Positions 44,130-51,491 of a stretch of DNA of 64,000 nt are shown in pieces. The notes below the pieces were generated by a model. That model saw only the letters and a list, made by a program, of their open reading frames with translations. It was not told the DNA's origin and searched no databases. How positions within the stretch are numbered: the first letter of the stretch is position 1; every line of letters starts with the position of its first letter. This DNA is from Streptomyces sp. MA5143a (GTDB taxonomy: Bacteria > Actinomycetota > Actinomycetes > Streptomycetales > Streptomycetaceae), in assembly GCF_900290235.1 (NCBI RefSeq), contig NZ_OLMK01000014.1, forward strand, positions 1 through 64,000, in the 5' to 3' direction. A program made the translations under genes and the position numbers.

Positions 44130-45149
44130 TCACTGGATGACGCCGCTGTACGCGTTCAGCGCGGGCTGGCCGCCGAGGTGGGCGTAGAGGACGGTCGAGT
44201 CCTCCGCGATCTCGCCGCGTTCGACGAGGTCGATCATCCCGGCCATCGACTTCCCCTCGTAGACGGGGTCGGTGATCATGCCCTCGGTGCGGGCCGCGAG
44301 CTGCATGGCGACGAGGGTGGCGTCGTCGGGGACGCCGTAGATACCGCCGTGGTAGCGCTCGTCCAGCTCCACGTCCGCCTCGGTCAACTCGCGCTTGACA
44401 CCGATGAGTTGCCCGGTGTTGTGGGCGATGCGCGCGATCTGGGCGCGGGTGGTGTCGGGCTTGGCGGAGGCGTCGATGCCGAGGACCCGGCGGGGCCGTG
44501 CGCCGGCCTCCTCCAGCGCGGCGAACCCGGCGACCATGCCGGCCTGGGTGGATCCGGTGACCGAGCAGACGATGACGGTGTCGAAGAAGACGCCCAGCTC
44601 CCGCTCCTGCTCGGCGACCTCATACGCCCAGGAGGCGAAGCCGAGGCCGCCGAGGGGGTGGTCCGAGGCGCCGGCCGGGATGGCGTACGGCTTGCCGCCC
44701 GACTCCTCGACCTCCCTGAGGGCCAGCTCCCAGCTCTCCTTGAAGCCGATGCCGAACCCGGCCTGGACCAGCCGTACCTCCGCGCCGGCGAGCCGGCTGA
44801 TCAGTATGTTGCCGACCTTGTCGTACACGGCGTCGGGCCACTCCACCCAGCTCTCCTGCACGAGGACGCACTTGAGCCCGGCGCGGGCGGCGACGGCGGC
44901 GACCTGGCGGGTGTGGTTGGACTGCACCCCGCCGATGGAGACGAGGGTGTCGCAGCCCTGGGCGAGCGCGTCCGCGACGAGGTACTCCAGCTTGCGGGTC
45001 TTGTTGCCACCGTAGGCGATACCGGAGTTGCAGTCCTCCCGCTTGGCCCAGAGGGAGGCGCCGTCGAGATGGGCGGTCAGGCGTTCCAGCCGGTGCACCG
45101 GCGAGGGCCCGAAGAGGAGCGGGTAGCGCTCGAAGGAAGCAAGGGACAC
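44130..45149 (-). CDS. acdS: 1-aminocyclopropane-1-carboxylate (ACC) deaminase
   Basis: A 339-residue fold type II PLP enzyme that opens ACC, the ethylene precursor of plants, to 2-oxobutyrate and ammonia. It follows characterised AcdS proteins closely: [39 protein letters not shown] with the PLP lysine at residue 50, [13 protein letters not shown], and [11 protein letters not shown]. Both residues used to separate true ACC deaminase from D-cysteine desulfhydrase are as in AcdS: Glu in DPVYEGKSM and Leu in [14 protein letters not shown] 45149 follows GGGAGGA. A GntR gene starts the transcript 14 bases upstream. Confidence 0.93.
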   Translation of the reverse strand: MSLASFERYPLLFGPSPVHRLERLTAHLDGASLWAKREDCNSGIAYGGNKTRKLEYLVADALAQGCDTLVSIGGVQSNHTRQVAAVAARAGLKCVLVQESWVEWPDAVYDKVGNILISRLAGAEVRLVQAGFGIGFKESWELALREVEESGGKPYAIPAGASDHPLGGLGFASWAYEVAEQERELGVFFDTVIVCSVTGSTQAGMVAGFAALEEAGARPRRVLGIDASAKPDTTRAQIARIAHNTGQLIGVKRELTEADVELDERYHGGIYGVPDDATLVAMQLAARTEGMITDPVYEGKSMAGMIDLVERGEIAEDSTVLYAHLGGQPALNAYSGVIQ

Positions 45150-45163
45150 GGGTCCTCCCGGGG

Positions 45164-45982
45164 TCAGTGGTCCACGCCGGTGGCGGGCTCTACGTCGTCG
45201 ACGGCGGCATCGGCGGGGAGCCCGCCTGCGGATTCGGTGGTGGCGGGCGAAGCGTCGGGGCCGGTCGCGGGCGGGACCTCCGGGCCGGTGGCGGATGTGA
45301 TCGCGGGCCCGGTGGCCGGTGGGGCCTCAGGGCTGTCCGGTTCGTCGGCGAGGGCCGCCAGGCCGCGCCAGATCTCCGCGGTGACGGTGACCGCCTCGTC
45401 CGTGTCACCGGCGGCGCAGGCGTCGATCAGCCGGTCGTGCAGTCCGGCCGAGCGGCAGTTGCCGCCCTCGCCGAAGCGGCGCCGCTCCAGTCGGCGGATG
45501 AGCGGGGTGTAGCGGGCGACCGTGGCGGCGGCCGCGCGGTTGCCGCTCACCCGGACGAGGACGTCGTGGAGTTCGTCGTCGGCGTCCAGGGCGGCGTCGA
45601 CGTCGCCCGCGTGGACGGCCGCCGCGAACCGTTCGTTGGCGGAGCGCATCGTCTCCACGTCCGCCGCGAACAGCCGGGGCACGGCGACCCGCGTGGCCAG
45701 CTCGTGCATCGCGCCGACCACGGCGGCGGCGTCACGCACATCGGCGGCCACGACCGGCGTCACCCGTGTGTAGCTCTGCGGTTTGCTCTCCAGCAGGCCC
45801 TCGTCCACCAGCCGCGAGAACGCCTCCCGCACCGGCGCGCGGGACAGCCCCAGCAGCTCCGCGAACTCGGCGTCCCGCACCACCGCACCGGGTTCGATCT
45901 CCCCGGCCACGATGGCGTCCCGGATGGCGAGGTAGGCGCGGTCCCTCAGCAGGGTGCGGCTCACCGGTCGTATGGCCTCCAT
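45164..45982 (-). CDS. GntR-family regulator (FCD subfamily) upstream of acdS
   Basis: A 272-residue regulator: winged helix ([49 protein letters not shown], residues 15-65), FCD helical domain ([29 protein letters not shown]), and an extra low-complexity tail of about 55 residues with four ATGP units. The start is 14 bases before acdS and on the same strand, so the two form one operon, and the regulator probably controls its own transcript. ATG 45982. The known AcdR regulators are Lrp-type, so a GntR gene is a different arrangement (established for pseudomonads; inference here). Confidence 0.88.
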   Translation of the reverse strand: MEAIRPVSRTLLRDRAYLAIRDAIVAGEIEPGAVVRDAEFAELLGLSRAPVREAFSRLVDEGLLESKPQSYTRVTPVVAADVRDAAAVVGAMHELATRVAVPRLFAADVETMRSANERFAAAVHAGDVDAALDADDELHDVLVRVSGNRAAAATVARYTPLIRRLERRRFGEGGNCRSAGLHDRLIDACAAGDTDEAVTVTAEIWRGLAALADEPDSPEAPPATGPAITSATGPEVPPATGPDASPATTESAGGLPADAAVDDVEPATGVDH

Positions 45983-46007
45983 GAACTGAAATGTTAGATG
46001 TCAGTTC
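45983..46007. promoter_or_regulatory. GntR-type operator upstream of the acdS regulator
   Basis: Perfect 7-bp arms GAACTGA (45983-45989) and TCAGTTC (46001-46007) with an 11-base AT-rich spacer, touching the start codon of the GntR gene. This fits autoregulation of the GntR-acdS transcript. Confidence 0.6.
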
Positions 46008-46020
46008 GGGGCGCGAACAA

Positions 46021-46060
46021 GAGTGTGGCCCGTGTCCCTGCTGGGACACGGGCCACACTC
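46021..46060. terminator. terminator between the Ro60 and GntR-acdS genes
   Basis: A perfect 18-bp stem (46021-46038 with 46043-46060) with a TGCT loop, downstream of the Ro60 stop on the minus strand. Confidence 0.88.
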
Positions 46061-46089
46061 AGGGCGTCCTCACGCCCTCTCCCCCGTCG

Positions 46090-47673
46090 TCATCGGCTCC
46101 ACGGCCAGTCGGCGTCCCGTGCCGCCTCCAGCAGCGGGACCATCCGGAACGCCGCGTCCGAGAGGCCGCCGAAGGTGTGGCGGTTCGCCGTGCCGGAGGG
46201 GCCGTGGCCCGCCCGGTGACCGGCGAGGTTCCAGGTGTAGACCGGCACATGGGCCGGGACCTGGGCGGTCGGGTCCCCGTAGTGGCTGTACGTGGCCTGC
46301 TCGTCGGTGACGATCAGCACCCGGTCGTGCTTCCGGTAGTGCCCCCGCACCGCCGCCGTGGTGTCGGTGCCCCCCAGGTCGCCGAAGCGCTCCAGGATCT
46401 TCAGCACCGACTCGCCCTTGCGGTACGGCACCCGCCGGCTCTTGGTGCCGAACTCGACGAGGTGCGCGTCCTCCGCCCGCAGCGCGAGCGCCGCACCGAA
46501 GATCGCCGCCGCGTCCGCGTAGGTGAGGGACGAGCGGTCGGTCAGCCGCGAGTGAAACATCGAGCCCGAGCGGTCGACCAGGACCAGGGTCCGGCCGGGC
46601 AGCGCGGGCACGTTGGCCAGCGAGTGGCCGAGCGCCTGCTCCAGCGGGTACGCCCAGCGCAGCGACGGCGCGTGCCGGTACGCGGCGAGGTAGCGGAACG
46701 GGAACTGCCGGGACCGCGCGACCTCGGCCGGATCGCTGATGCGCGCGGCGACCCGGGCCGCGACCTCGTCGCAGACCCCGGCCTCGTCGAAGTTGCGCAG
46801 GTTCCGCACGAGCGCCATGGCGCCCATGGACGGGATGACGGCCTCCCAGGCCGCCTTGTCCATCGGTCCCTGGAGCCAGCCCGCCAACGCCTCCCAGGTG
46901 ATGCCCGCGTCCGCGAGCCGCTGGGCGCCGCCCGCGCCGGTCACGACCTTGCGGCGCTTGGCGGGCCGCAGGGCCATCAGGTCCCGGTGGGCCCCGAGCA
47001 CGGGCAGCGACTTGGGCACGACCGCCGTGTCCGGGTGGTGCCGCCGGTCGAGGGCGTACTGGAACAGGTCGCCCTGCCACGGCTTGTCCGGGTCGGGCGC
47101 CGCGTGCACCAGGTTGAGGATGTCGCCGAAGCGGTATCCCTTGGACGCGGTGTCGTACTTCAGCAGCGACTTGGGGTGGTAGAGCCGTCGTACGGCGTCG
47201 GCGACGCCCCGCTTCACAGGCTTGGGGAGGGCGCGGCCGTAACGGGAGGTCCAGTACGCGAGCAACTCGCCGGGCTCGTCCGGGCGCCGGAGCACCGAGT
47301 CGATGACCTGGCGGTTGGTCGGGCCGTGGGTGACGCCCGCGTCGAGCCGTGCCTTCACGTACTCGGCGGCGCCCACGAGGGAGGCCGTACGGAGGTTGCC
47401 CTCGCCACGCAGCCAGCCGAGCAGGCCGGCCGTCCACTCCGGGTCGGTGACGGCGAGACGGCGGACGAGCGCGGCGAACCGGTCGTCCCGGTCCTCGGCG
47501 GACTCGTAGAACGTCTTCTGCGCGACGAAGTTGGCGATCGAGAGCAGGAACAGCTCCGAGCGCTCGTCCCGCTCCTGGCCGCGACCGCCCTGGTGGGTGC
47601 GGAGCACGCGTCCCGTCGAGGTGACGCGCGACGTGGGCCGCGCCCGGGTGCTCTTGCTGTTGAACCGCGCCAT
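46090..47673 (-). CDS. rsr: Ro60 homologue (TROVE domain plus vWA domain), Y-RNA-binding protein
   Basis: A 527-residue bacterial Ro autoantigen homologue. The N terminus is basic (RFNSKSTRARPTSRVTSTGR), then a TROVE HEAT-like RNA-binding ring (LFLLSIANFVAQKTFYESAEDRDDRFAALVRRLAVTDPEW, and YRFGDILNLVHAAPDPDKPWQGDLF) and a C-terminal vWA domain with an intact MIDAS (VDRSGSM near residues 364-370, and GTDT). Ro60 proteins form rings that bind misfolded and Y RNAs and affect RNA turnover by PNPase and other nucleases (established). ATG 47673 is preceded by GGGGGAATTCACC. Three Y-RNA-like elements lie directly upstream on the same strand. Confidence 0.9.
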   Translation of the reverse strand: MARFNSKSTRARPTSRVTSTGRVLRTHQGGRGQERDERSELFLLSIANFVAQKTFYESAEDRDDRFAALVRRLAVTDPEWTAGLLGWLRGEGNLRTASLVGAAEYVKARLDAGVTHGPTNRQVIDSVLRRPDEPGELLAYWTSRYGRALPKPVKRGVADAVRRLYHPKSLLKYDTASKGYRFGDILNLVHAAPDPDKPWQGDLFQYALDRRHHPDTAVVPKSLPVLGAHRDLMALRPAKRRKVVTGAGGAQRLADAGITWEALAGWLQGPMDKAAWEAVIPSMGAMALVRNLRNFDEAGVCDEVAARVAARISDPAEVARSRQFPFRYLAAYRHAPSLRWAYPLEQALGHSLANVPALPGRTLVLVDRSGSMFHSRLTDRSSLTYADAAAIFGAALALRAEDAHLVEFGTKSRRVPYRKGESVLKILERFGDLGGTDTTAAVRGHYRKHDRVLIVTDEQATYSHYGDPTAQVPAHVPVYTWNLAGHRAGHGPSGTANRHTFGGLSDAAFRMVPLLEAARDADWPWSR

Positions 47674-47723
47674 GGTGAATTCCCCCGAATTCCTCCGCAC
47701 GTTGTGCGTGACTTTTTTCGGAG

Positions 47724-47910
47724 GGAGGCGCGGCAGAAGGAAGGTGCCCGAGATCCAGGTCGGCGACGGTCCTATAAACAGGCGCGTCTGCCATTCCGCC
47801 ACATCGGCCGTGACCGATGACGGGATTCGAACCCGTACGAGGAAATTCCTCACCAGTTCCCGAAGTATCCGCTGCCTGCGCACCGGGCACCCACCTTGTG
47901 CCGCGCCTCC
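47724..47910 (-). ncRNA. Y-RNA-like element 3 with Leu-type permuted tRNA module
   Basis: Reading the minus strand. The outer stem is GGTGCCCG (47891-47884) with CGGGCACC (47750-47743). An internal loop carries GTGCGCA (47883-47877). The inner stem is GGCAGCGG (47876-47869) with CCGTCGCC (47769-47762), with an A.C mismatch at its fourth pair. GATCTC (47755-47750) runs into the 3' strand of the outer stem. The module is permuted: an arm GAGGA/TCCTC (47851-47839) like a class II variable arm, then a T arm ACGGG-TTCGAAT-CCCGT (47836-47820), acceptor CATCGGT (47819-47813), a CACG loop, acceptor GCCGATG (47808-47802), then a Leu-like D arm GGCGGAATGGCAGACGC (47800-47784). A flanking stem GGAGGCGCGGCA/TGCCGCGCCTCC (47910-47899 with 47735-47724) can enclose it. 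It ends 51 bases before the Ro60 start. Confidence 0.75.
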
Positions 47911-47979
47911 CGAGATCAAGGTGGCGGCGGCGTGGATTCTTTTTACAGAAGAAGGAGCCGCAGCCTGCGCACCGGGAGG
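47906..47979 (-). ncRNA. Y-RNA-like element 2, short, without tRNA module
   Basis: Minus strand: outer stem CCTCCCG (47979-47973) with CGGGAGG (47912-47906), internal loop GTGCGCA (47972-47966), inner stem GGCTGCGGC (47965-47957) with GCCGCCGCC (47931-47923), T.C mismatch at the fourth pair, and GATCTC (47917-47912) leading into the 3' outer strand. Inside is only a small AT hairpin TTCTT/AAGAA (about 47953-47937). It shares the Ro-binding-like framework with the two neighbours but has no T arm, D arm or acceptor. It may be an independent RNA or a spacer segment of a longer one. Confidence 0.6.
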
Positions 47980-47996
47980 TGCATGAAGTTTTGGGT

Positions 47997-48135
47997 GTCC
48001 AGAGATCGAATTCGGCGGAACCGACGTAGGTGCTCTGCCATCTGAGCTACACCGGCGTGTTGGTGCCGGCGACGGGACTCGAACCCGCGACCGCCCCATT
48101 AACAGTGGAAGTAGGTCCTGCCTTCGCACCTGGAC
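47997..48135 (-). ncRNA. Y-RNA-like element 1 with near-complete permuted tRNA module
   Basis: Minus strand: outer stem GTCCAG (48135-48130) with CTGGAC (48002-47997), internal loop GTGCGAA (48129-48123), which resembles the conserved CGAAG of Ro-binding stems, inner stem GGCAGGACC (48122-48114) with GGTTCCGCC (48022-48014), A.C mismatch at the fourth pair, and GATCTC (48007-48002). Within it, in order: anticodon-type hairpin TTCCA-CTGTTAA-TGGGG (48110-48094), variable CGGTC, T arm GCGGG-TTCGAGT-CCCGT (48088-48072), acceptor CGCCGGC (48071-48065), loop ACCAACAC, acceptor GCCGGTG (48056-48050), D arm TAGCTCAGATGGCAGAGCA (48049-48031). This is a circularly permuted tRNA layout, as in bacterial YrlA RNAs. 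Confidence 0.82.
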
Positions 48136-48142
48136 GTGCATC

Positions 48143-48148
48143 ACTCTA
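48143..48148 (-). promoter_or_regulatory. -10 box for Y-RNA-like element 1
   Basis: TAGAGT on the minus strand fits the Streptomyces -10 pattern (TANNNT) 8 bases before the GTCCAG outer stem. No matching -35 is seen. Confidence 0.4.
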
Positions 48149-48181
48149 GGAGGACGGTCGCGGGAGGGGCGAGCGAATTAA

Positions 48182-49645
48182 TTACCGCTTCTGCCGCTTC
48201 CAGGGGCCGGTGATGGCGAGCAGGATGCCCGGCGTCTGGATGTTGGCGTACAGGGTCTTTCCGTCGGGCGAGAAGGTGACGCCGGCGAACTCGCTGTACT
48301 CCGGCTCCTCCTCGGTGCCGATGTTCAGGTCGTTGCGGGCGATCGGATACGTACGGCCGCTGTCGGTGGCGCCGAACAGGTGCTGGACGCCTTCGCCGTC
48401 CTCGGCGAGGACGATGCCGCCGTAGGGGGAGACGGTGATGTTGTCGGGGCCGTCGAGGGCGCCGTCGGCGGACGGGTCCGGGTTGACGCCGAGCAGGACC
48501 TTCAGGGTGAGGGTGCGGCGCTTGGGGTCGTAGAACCAGACCTGGCCGTCGTGCGCGGCGCCGGGGCTCTCCGCGCGGGCGTAGGAGGAGACGATGTAGG
48601 CGTCGCCGTCACCCCACCACATGCCTTCGAGCTTGCGGGCACGGGTGATCTCGTCGAACTGCTTGCGCACGGCGACGGTCCGCGCGTCCCGGTCGGGGAC
48701 GTCGATCCAGTCGACGCCGTAGACGGTGCCGATCCTGGTGGCACGGGAGAGGTCGTCGACGAAACGGCCGCCGGAGTCGTAGCACTTGGGCGCCTGGAGG
48801 ACACCCGCGTCGTCGGCGAGGGCGCGGAACCTGCGGGGGCCGTGGGTGAAGCCCTTCGGCGGGGTCCAGCGGTAGAAGAGGCCGTTGGGGCCTGCGGCGT
48901 CCTCGGTGAGGTAGGCGTGGCCGCGCCGGGGGTCGATGACGACGGCCTCGTGGTCGTACCGGCCGAAGAACTTCAGGGGCTTCGGGTCACGGTTGGCGCG
49001 CCGGTCGCAGGGGTCGACCTCGAAGACGTAGCCGTGGTCCTTGGTCATGCCGTTGACGCCGGCCCGGTCGGAGTTCTCCTCGCAGGTGAGCCAGGTGCCC
49101 CACGGGGTGCTGCCGCCCGCGCAGTTGGTGGAGGTGCCCGCGATACCGACCCACTCGGCGACCCGGCCGTCGGGGCGGACCTCCACGACCGTGCAGCCGC
49201 CGGACGCGGCCGGGTCGTACACGAGTCCCTCGGTGAGCGGCACCGGGTGCGGCCAGTTGGCGCGGGGGCCCTTCAGTTCGTGGTTGTTGACGAGGAGGGT
49301 GGTGCCCCGGGGGCCGGGGAACGCGGCGGTGCCGTCGTGCTTGCCCGGGGTGAACTCACCGGACTCCAGTCTGGTCCGCCCGCTGTAGGTGAGGATCGTG
49401 TAGGTGAACCCGGCCGGCAGCGCCAGGATCCCCTCCGGGTCGGGCACGAGGGGCCCGTAACCGACCCCGCCGTGCCGGTGCGCCCCCTTGCCGTCCGAGC
49501 CGTCGAGGCCGGCGCCGTCCACGTCCGCGTCCGAGGCGGCGAGGGCGTTCGGCGCGGTGGCGAGGGCGCCCACGGTGCCGGCCAGCGCGACACCGGCGCC
49601 GGTGACCGCGGATCGACTGGCGAAGTCCCTGCGGGTGAGCGACAT
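48182..49645 (-). CDS. phoX: PhoX-family (DUF839) phosphatase, Tat-exported
   Basis: A 487-residue exported phosphatase of the PhoX/DUF839 type, which uses iron and calcium to release phosphate from organic esters. Twin-arginine signal in LTRRDFASRSAVTGAGVALAG (residues 3-23, stop-gap split here). Domain features: LVNNHELKGPRANWPHP, GSTPWGTWLTCEENSDR, YDHEAVVIDPRRGHAYLTEDA, LQAPKCYDSGGRFVDDL, and GPDNITVSPYGGIVLAEDG. ATG 49645 follows GCAGGAGACAGC. A PHO-box-like repeat 86-107 bases upstream suggests control by PhoP. A terminator-like stem is not evident after it; the Y-RNA region begins about 34 bases past its stop. Confidence 0.87.
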   Translation of the reverse strand: MSLTRRDFASRSAVTGAGVALAGTVGALATAPNALAASDADVDGAGLDGSDGKGAHRHGGVGYGPLVPDPEGILALPAGFTYTILTYSGRTRLESGEFTPGKHDGTAAFPGPRGTTLLVNNHELKGPRANWPHPVPLTEGLVYDPAASGGCTVVEVRPDGRVAEWVGIAGTSTNCAGGSTPWGTWLTCEENSDRAGVNGMTKDHGYVFEVDPCDRRANRDPKPLKFFGRYDHEAVVIDPRRGHAYLTEDAAGPNGLFYRWTPPKGFTHGPRRFRALADDAGVLQAPKCYDSGGRFVDDLSRATRIGTVYGVDWIDVPDRDARTVAVRKQFDEITRARKLEGMWWGDGDAYIVSSYARAESPGAAHDGQVWFYDPKRRTLTLKVLLGVNPDPSADGALDGPDNITVSPYGGIVLAEDGEGVQHLFGATDSGRTYPIARNDLNIGTEEEPEYSEFAGVTFSPDGKTLYANIQTPGILLAITGPWKRQKR

Positions 49646-49961
49646 GCTGTCTCCTGCGTGCGGTGGGAGGCGTGCGGTGGGAGGACCGTGGAGGGTGGCG
49701 GGCCCAGGCTTCGCGCCGCACTGTCCCGCCCCTGCCTGAACGCGGGTTGAACACCGCGGGAGGAGTCGGGGGACCGGGGTGGTCGGGCGGGTGCGGGTGG
49801 TTGCGAGCTGTTCGCGCCCACGATGGCGCCGTCGAAAAGCACGGGGCGCAGCCCCGGCCGCTTTTCAGGGGCGCGGGGAACCGCGCGGGAAACCACAACG
49901 CACCCGCACCCGCACCCGCCAACAACAGGCGCACCCCGAGCTATGAGGCGCCCGGCAGCCG
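49646..49961. promoter_or_regulatory. phoX upstream region with PHO-box-like repeat and a dispersed repeat copy
   Basis: On the minus strand, GTTCAACCCGCGTTCAGG reads as two 11-base direct repeat units, GTTCAACCCGC and GTTCAGGCAGG (49752-49731). This is the layout of PhoP boxes (GTTCACC repeats every 11 bases). A copy of the dispersed repeat lies at 49863-49890, with AAAAGC/GCTTTT hairpin arms at about 49834-49865. No gene is seen in these 316 bases. Confidence 0.55.
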
Positions 49962-51491
49962 TCACTCCCCCTTCTGCGACCGCGCCTTGAACGCCGCCTT
50001 CCGCGCCTCCTTCGCCACCCGCTTGTCCGGATGGATCCGCCCCATCGCCTCCAGCACGTCCGCCGTGGCCGGATGCCCCACCCGCCACGCCGCGTCGAAG
50101 AACCCCCGGTGCTGCTGCGCGAGCCCCTCCACCAGCCCCCGCAGCTCCGCCGAGTTCCCCTCGGCCGCCAGCTGCGCGGCCACCGTGTCGATGGTCAGCC
50201 AGAACACCATCTCCTCGGACGGCGCCGGCACCTCCGCCGCGCCCCGCTCGGTGAGCCACACCCGGGCGAGCCCGCCCAGTTCCGCGTCGTCGAGCACCTC
50301 CCGCAGCGCGGGCTCCGCGGCGGCGCCCACCAGGGACAGCGCCTGCTGGCAGCGCAACCGCCGCAACGGCGCCCCCTCGTCGGCCCCCCGGGCGGCGGCG
50401 AGCAACTCGCGTGCGGCGGCCAGCGGTTCATGCCGGGCCAGCCACTGCTCGGTCTCGGCGAGGGCCGCCCCCGGCGGATACCCGGCGGTGCCGTCGAGCA
50501 GCACGTCCGCGCCCTTGTCGGAGAGGTCCCCGACCGCCGGCGCCACGAGTCCCGCCTCCTGGAGGCGCGCCCGCATCCCGTACAACCCGAGCGGGGTGAG
50601 CCGCACCATGCCGTACCGGGTGACATCGGTGTCGTCGACGACCGGACCGCTCCCGGCGCCCTCGGCGGTCGGGGCGTCCCCCGCGGCCGCGGTCTCCTCC
50701 GCGTCCGTCATGAGCGCCTCGTCCACGGGCTGGTACTCCACCAGCCCGACCGGCTCCAGTACCCGGAACTGGTCGTCGAGCCGCATCATCGCGTCCGACA
50801 CCTGCTCCAGGACGTCGTTGGTGGGCTCCCCCATGTCGTCCGGCACGATCATCGACGCGGCGAGGGCGGGCAGCGGCACCGGCCCGTCGCCGGGTCCGTC
50901 CTCGTTGACGGTGAGGAGGTAGAGGTTGCCGAGCACCCCGTCGAGGAACTCCGCCTCGGCGTCGGGGTCCCAGTCCAGCGCGGAGAAGTCGATCTCGCCG
51001 CCGGACTCCATGGCGTCGACGAGGCCGTCGAGTTCGGGCACGCTCGCGTCGGCCAGCGCGGCCTCCAGCGCGGCGAGCCACACGCCGAGGACGTCGCGGG
51101 GCGAGCCGGAGGTGAGGAGTGCCAGCGCGTCGCCGGTGGTGACCGCGCTCCCCTCCTCCTCGTCCGGGTCCACGATCTCGACGAGCCCGGTGTCCACTGC
51201 CACCCGCCACGCCTCGCTCGCCAGGGCCGCCGCGTCCTCAAGGGTGGTGCCCCCGGCGGCGGTCCCGGCGGCGCCCCCGGCGGCGGCTCCCTCGCCGGTG
51301 AGCCCGAGCGCCTCGGCCGCGGCGGGCAGTTGTTCCTCGACGAGTTCGCCCCCGGCGCCCACCCGCGTCTCCGGCCCGGCCCAGCGGGCGAGTCGCGCGG
51401 CGCGCGAGAGCAGCGGGGTGGCGAGCGCGTCCCGCGCCAGTTCCGCCTCGGAGCGGAGCCGCACCGGCGGCAGTGGCGAGCTGTCTGACAT
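49962..51491 (-). CDS. large conserved hypothetical protein of Streptomyces
   Basis: A 509-residue cytoplasmic, Ala/Glu/Asp-rich protein with helical repeats (PLSRAARLARWAG, then EDAAALASEAWRVAVDTGL, and several Leu/Ala-rich helices). The C-terminal half has HEAT-like spacing (LRRLRCQQALSLVGAAAEPALREVLDDAELGGLARVWLTE). No catalytic motif is recognised. ATG 51491 begins MSDSSPLPPVRLRSEAELAR; the upstream frame to 51617 is not used. It faces the secreted nuclease gene across a 370-base gap. Confidence 0.78.
   Translation of the reverse strand: MSDSSPLPPVRLRSEAELARDALATPLLSRAARLARWAGPETRVGAGGELVEEQLPAAAEALGLTGEGAAAGGAAGTAAGGTTLEDAAALASEAWRVAVDTGLVEIVDPDEEEGSAVTTGDALALLTSGSPRDVLGVWLAALEAALADASVPELDGLVDAMESGGEIDFSALDWDPDAEAEFLDGVLGNLYLLTVNEDGPGDGPVPLPALAASMIVPDDMGEPTNDVLEQVSDAMMRLDDQFRVLEPVGLVEYQPVDEALMTDAEETAAAGDAPTAEGAGSGPVVDDTDVTRYGMVRLTPLGLYGMRARLQEAGLVAPAVGDLSDKGADVLLDGTAGYPPGAALAETEQWLARHEPLAAARELLAAARGADEGAPLRRLRCQQALSLVGAAAEPALREVLDDAELGGLARVWLTERGAAEVPAPSEEMVFWLTIDTVAAQLAAEGNSAELRGLVEGLAQQHRGFFDAAWRVGHPATADVLEAMGRIHPDKRVAKEARKAAFKARSQKGE

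Noticed and set aside
44130..45149. D-cysteine desulfhydrase
   Set aside because: Both discriminating positions (Glu in VYEGKS, Leu in AHLGG) are those of ACC deaminase.
48031..48060. An ordinary tRNA gene (GCCGGTGTAGCTCAG start) on the minus strand
   Set aside because: The 5' half lies after, not before, its matching 3' half, and no conventional anticodon arm or 3' end follows it. A permuted Y-RNA module explains both halves.
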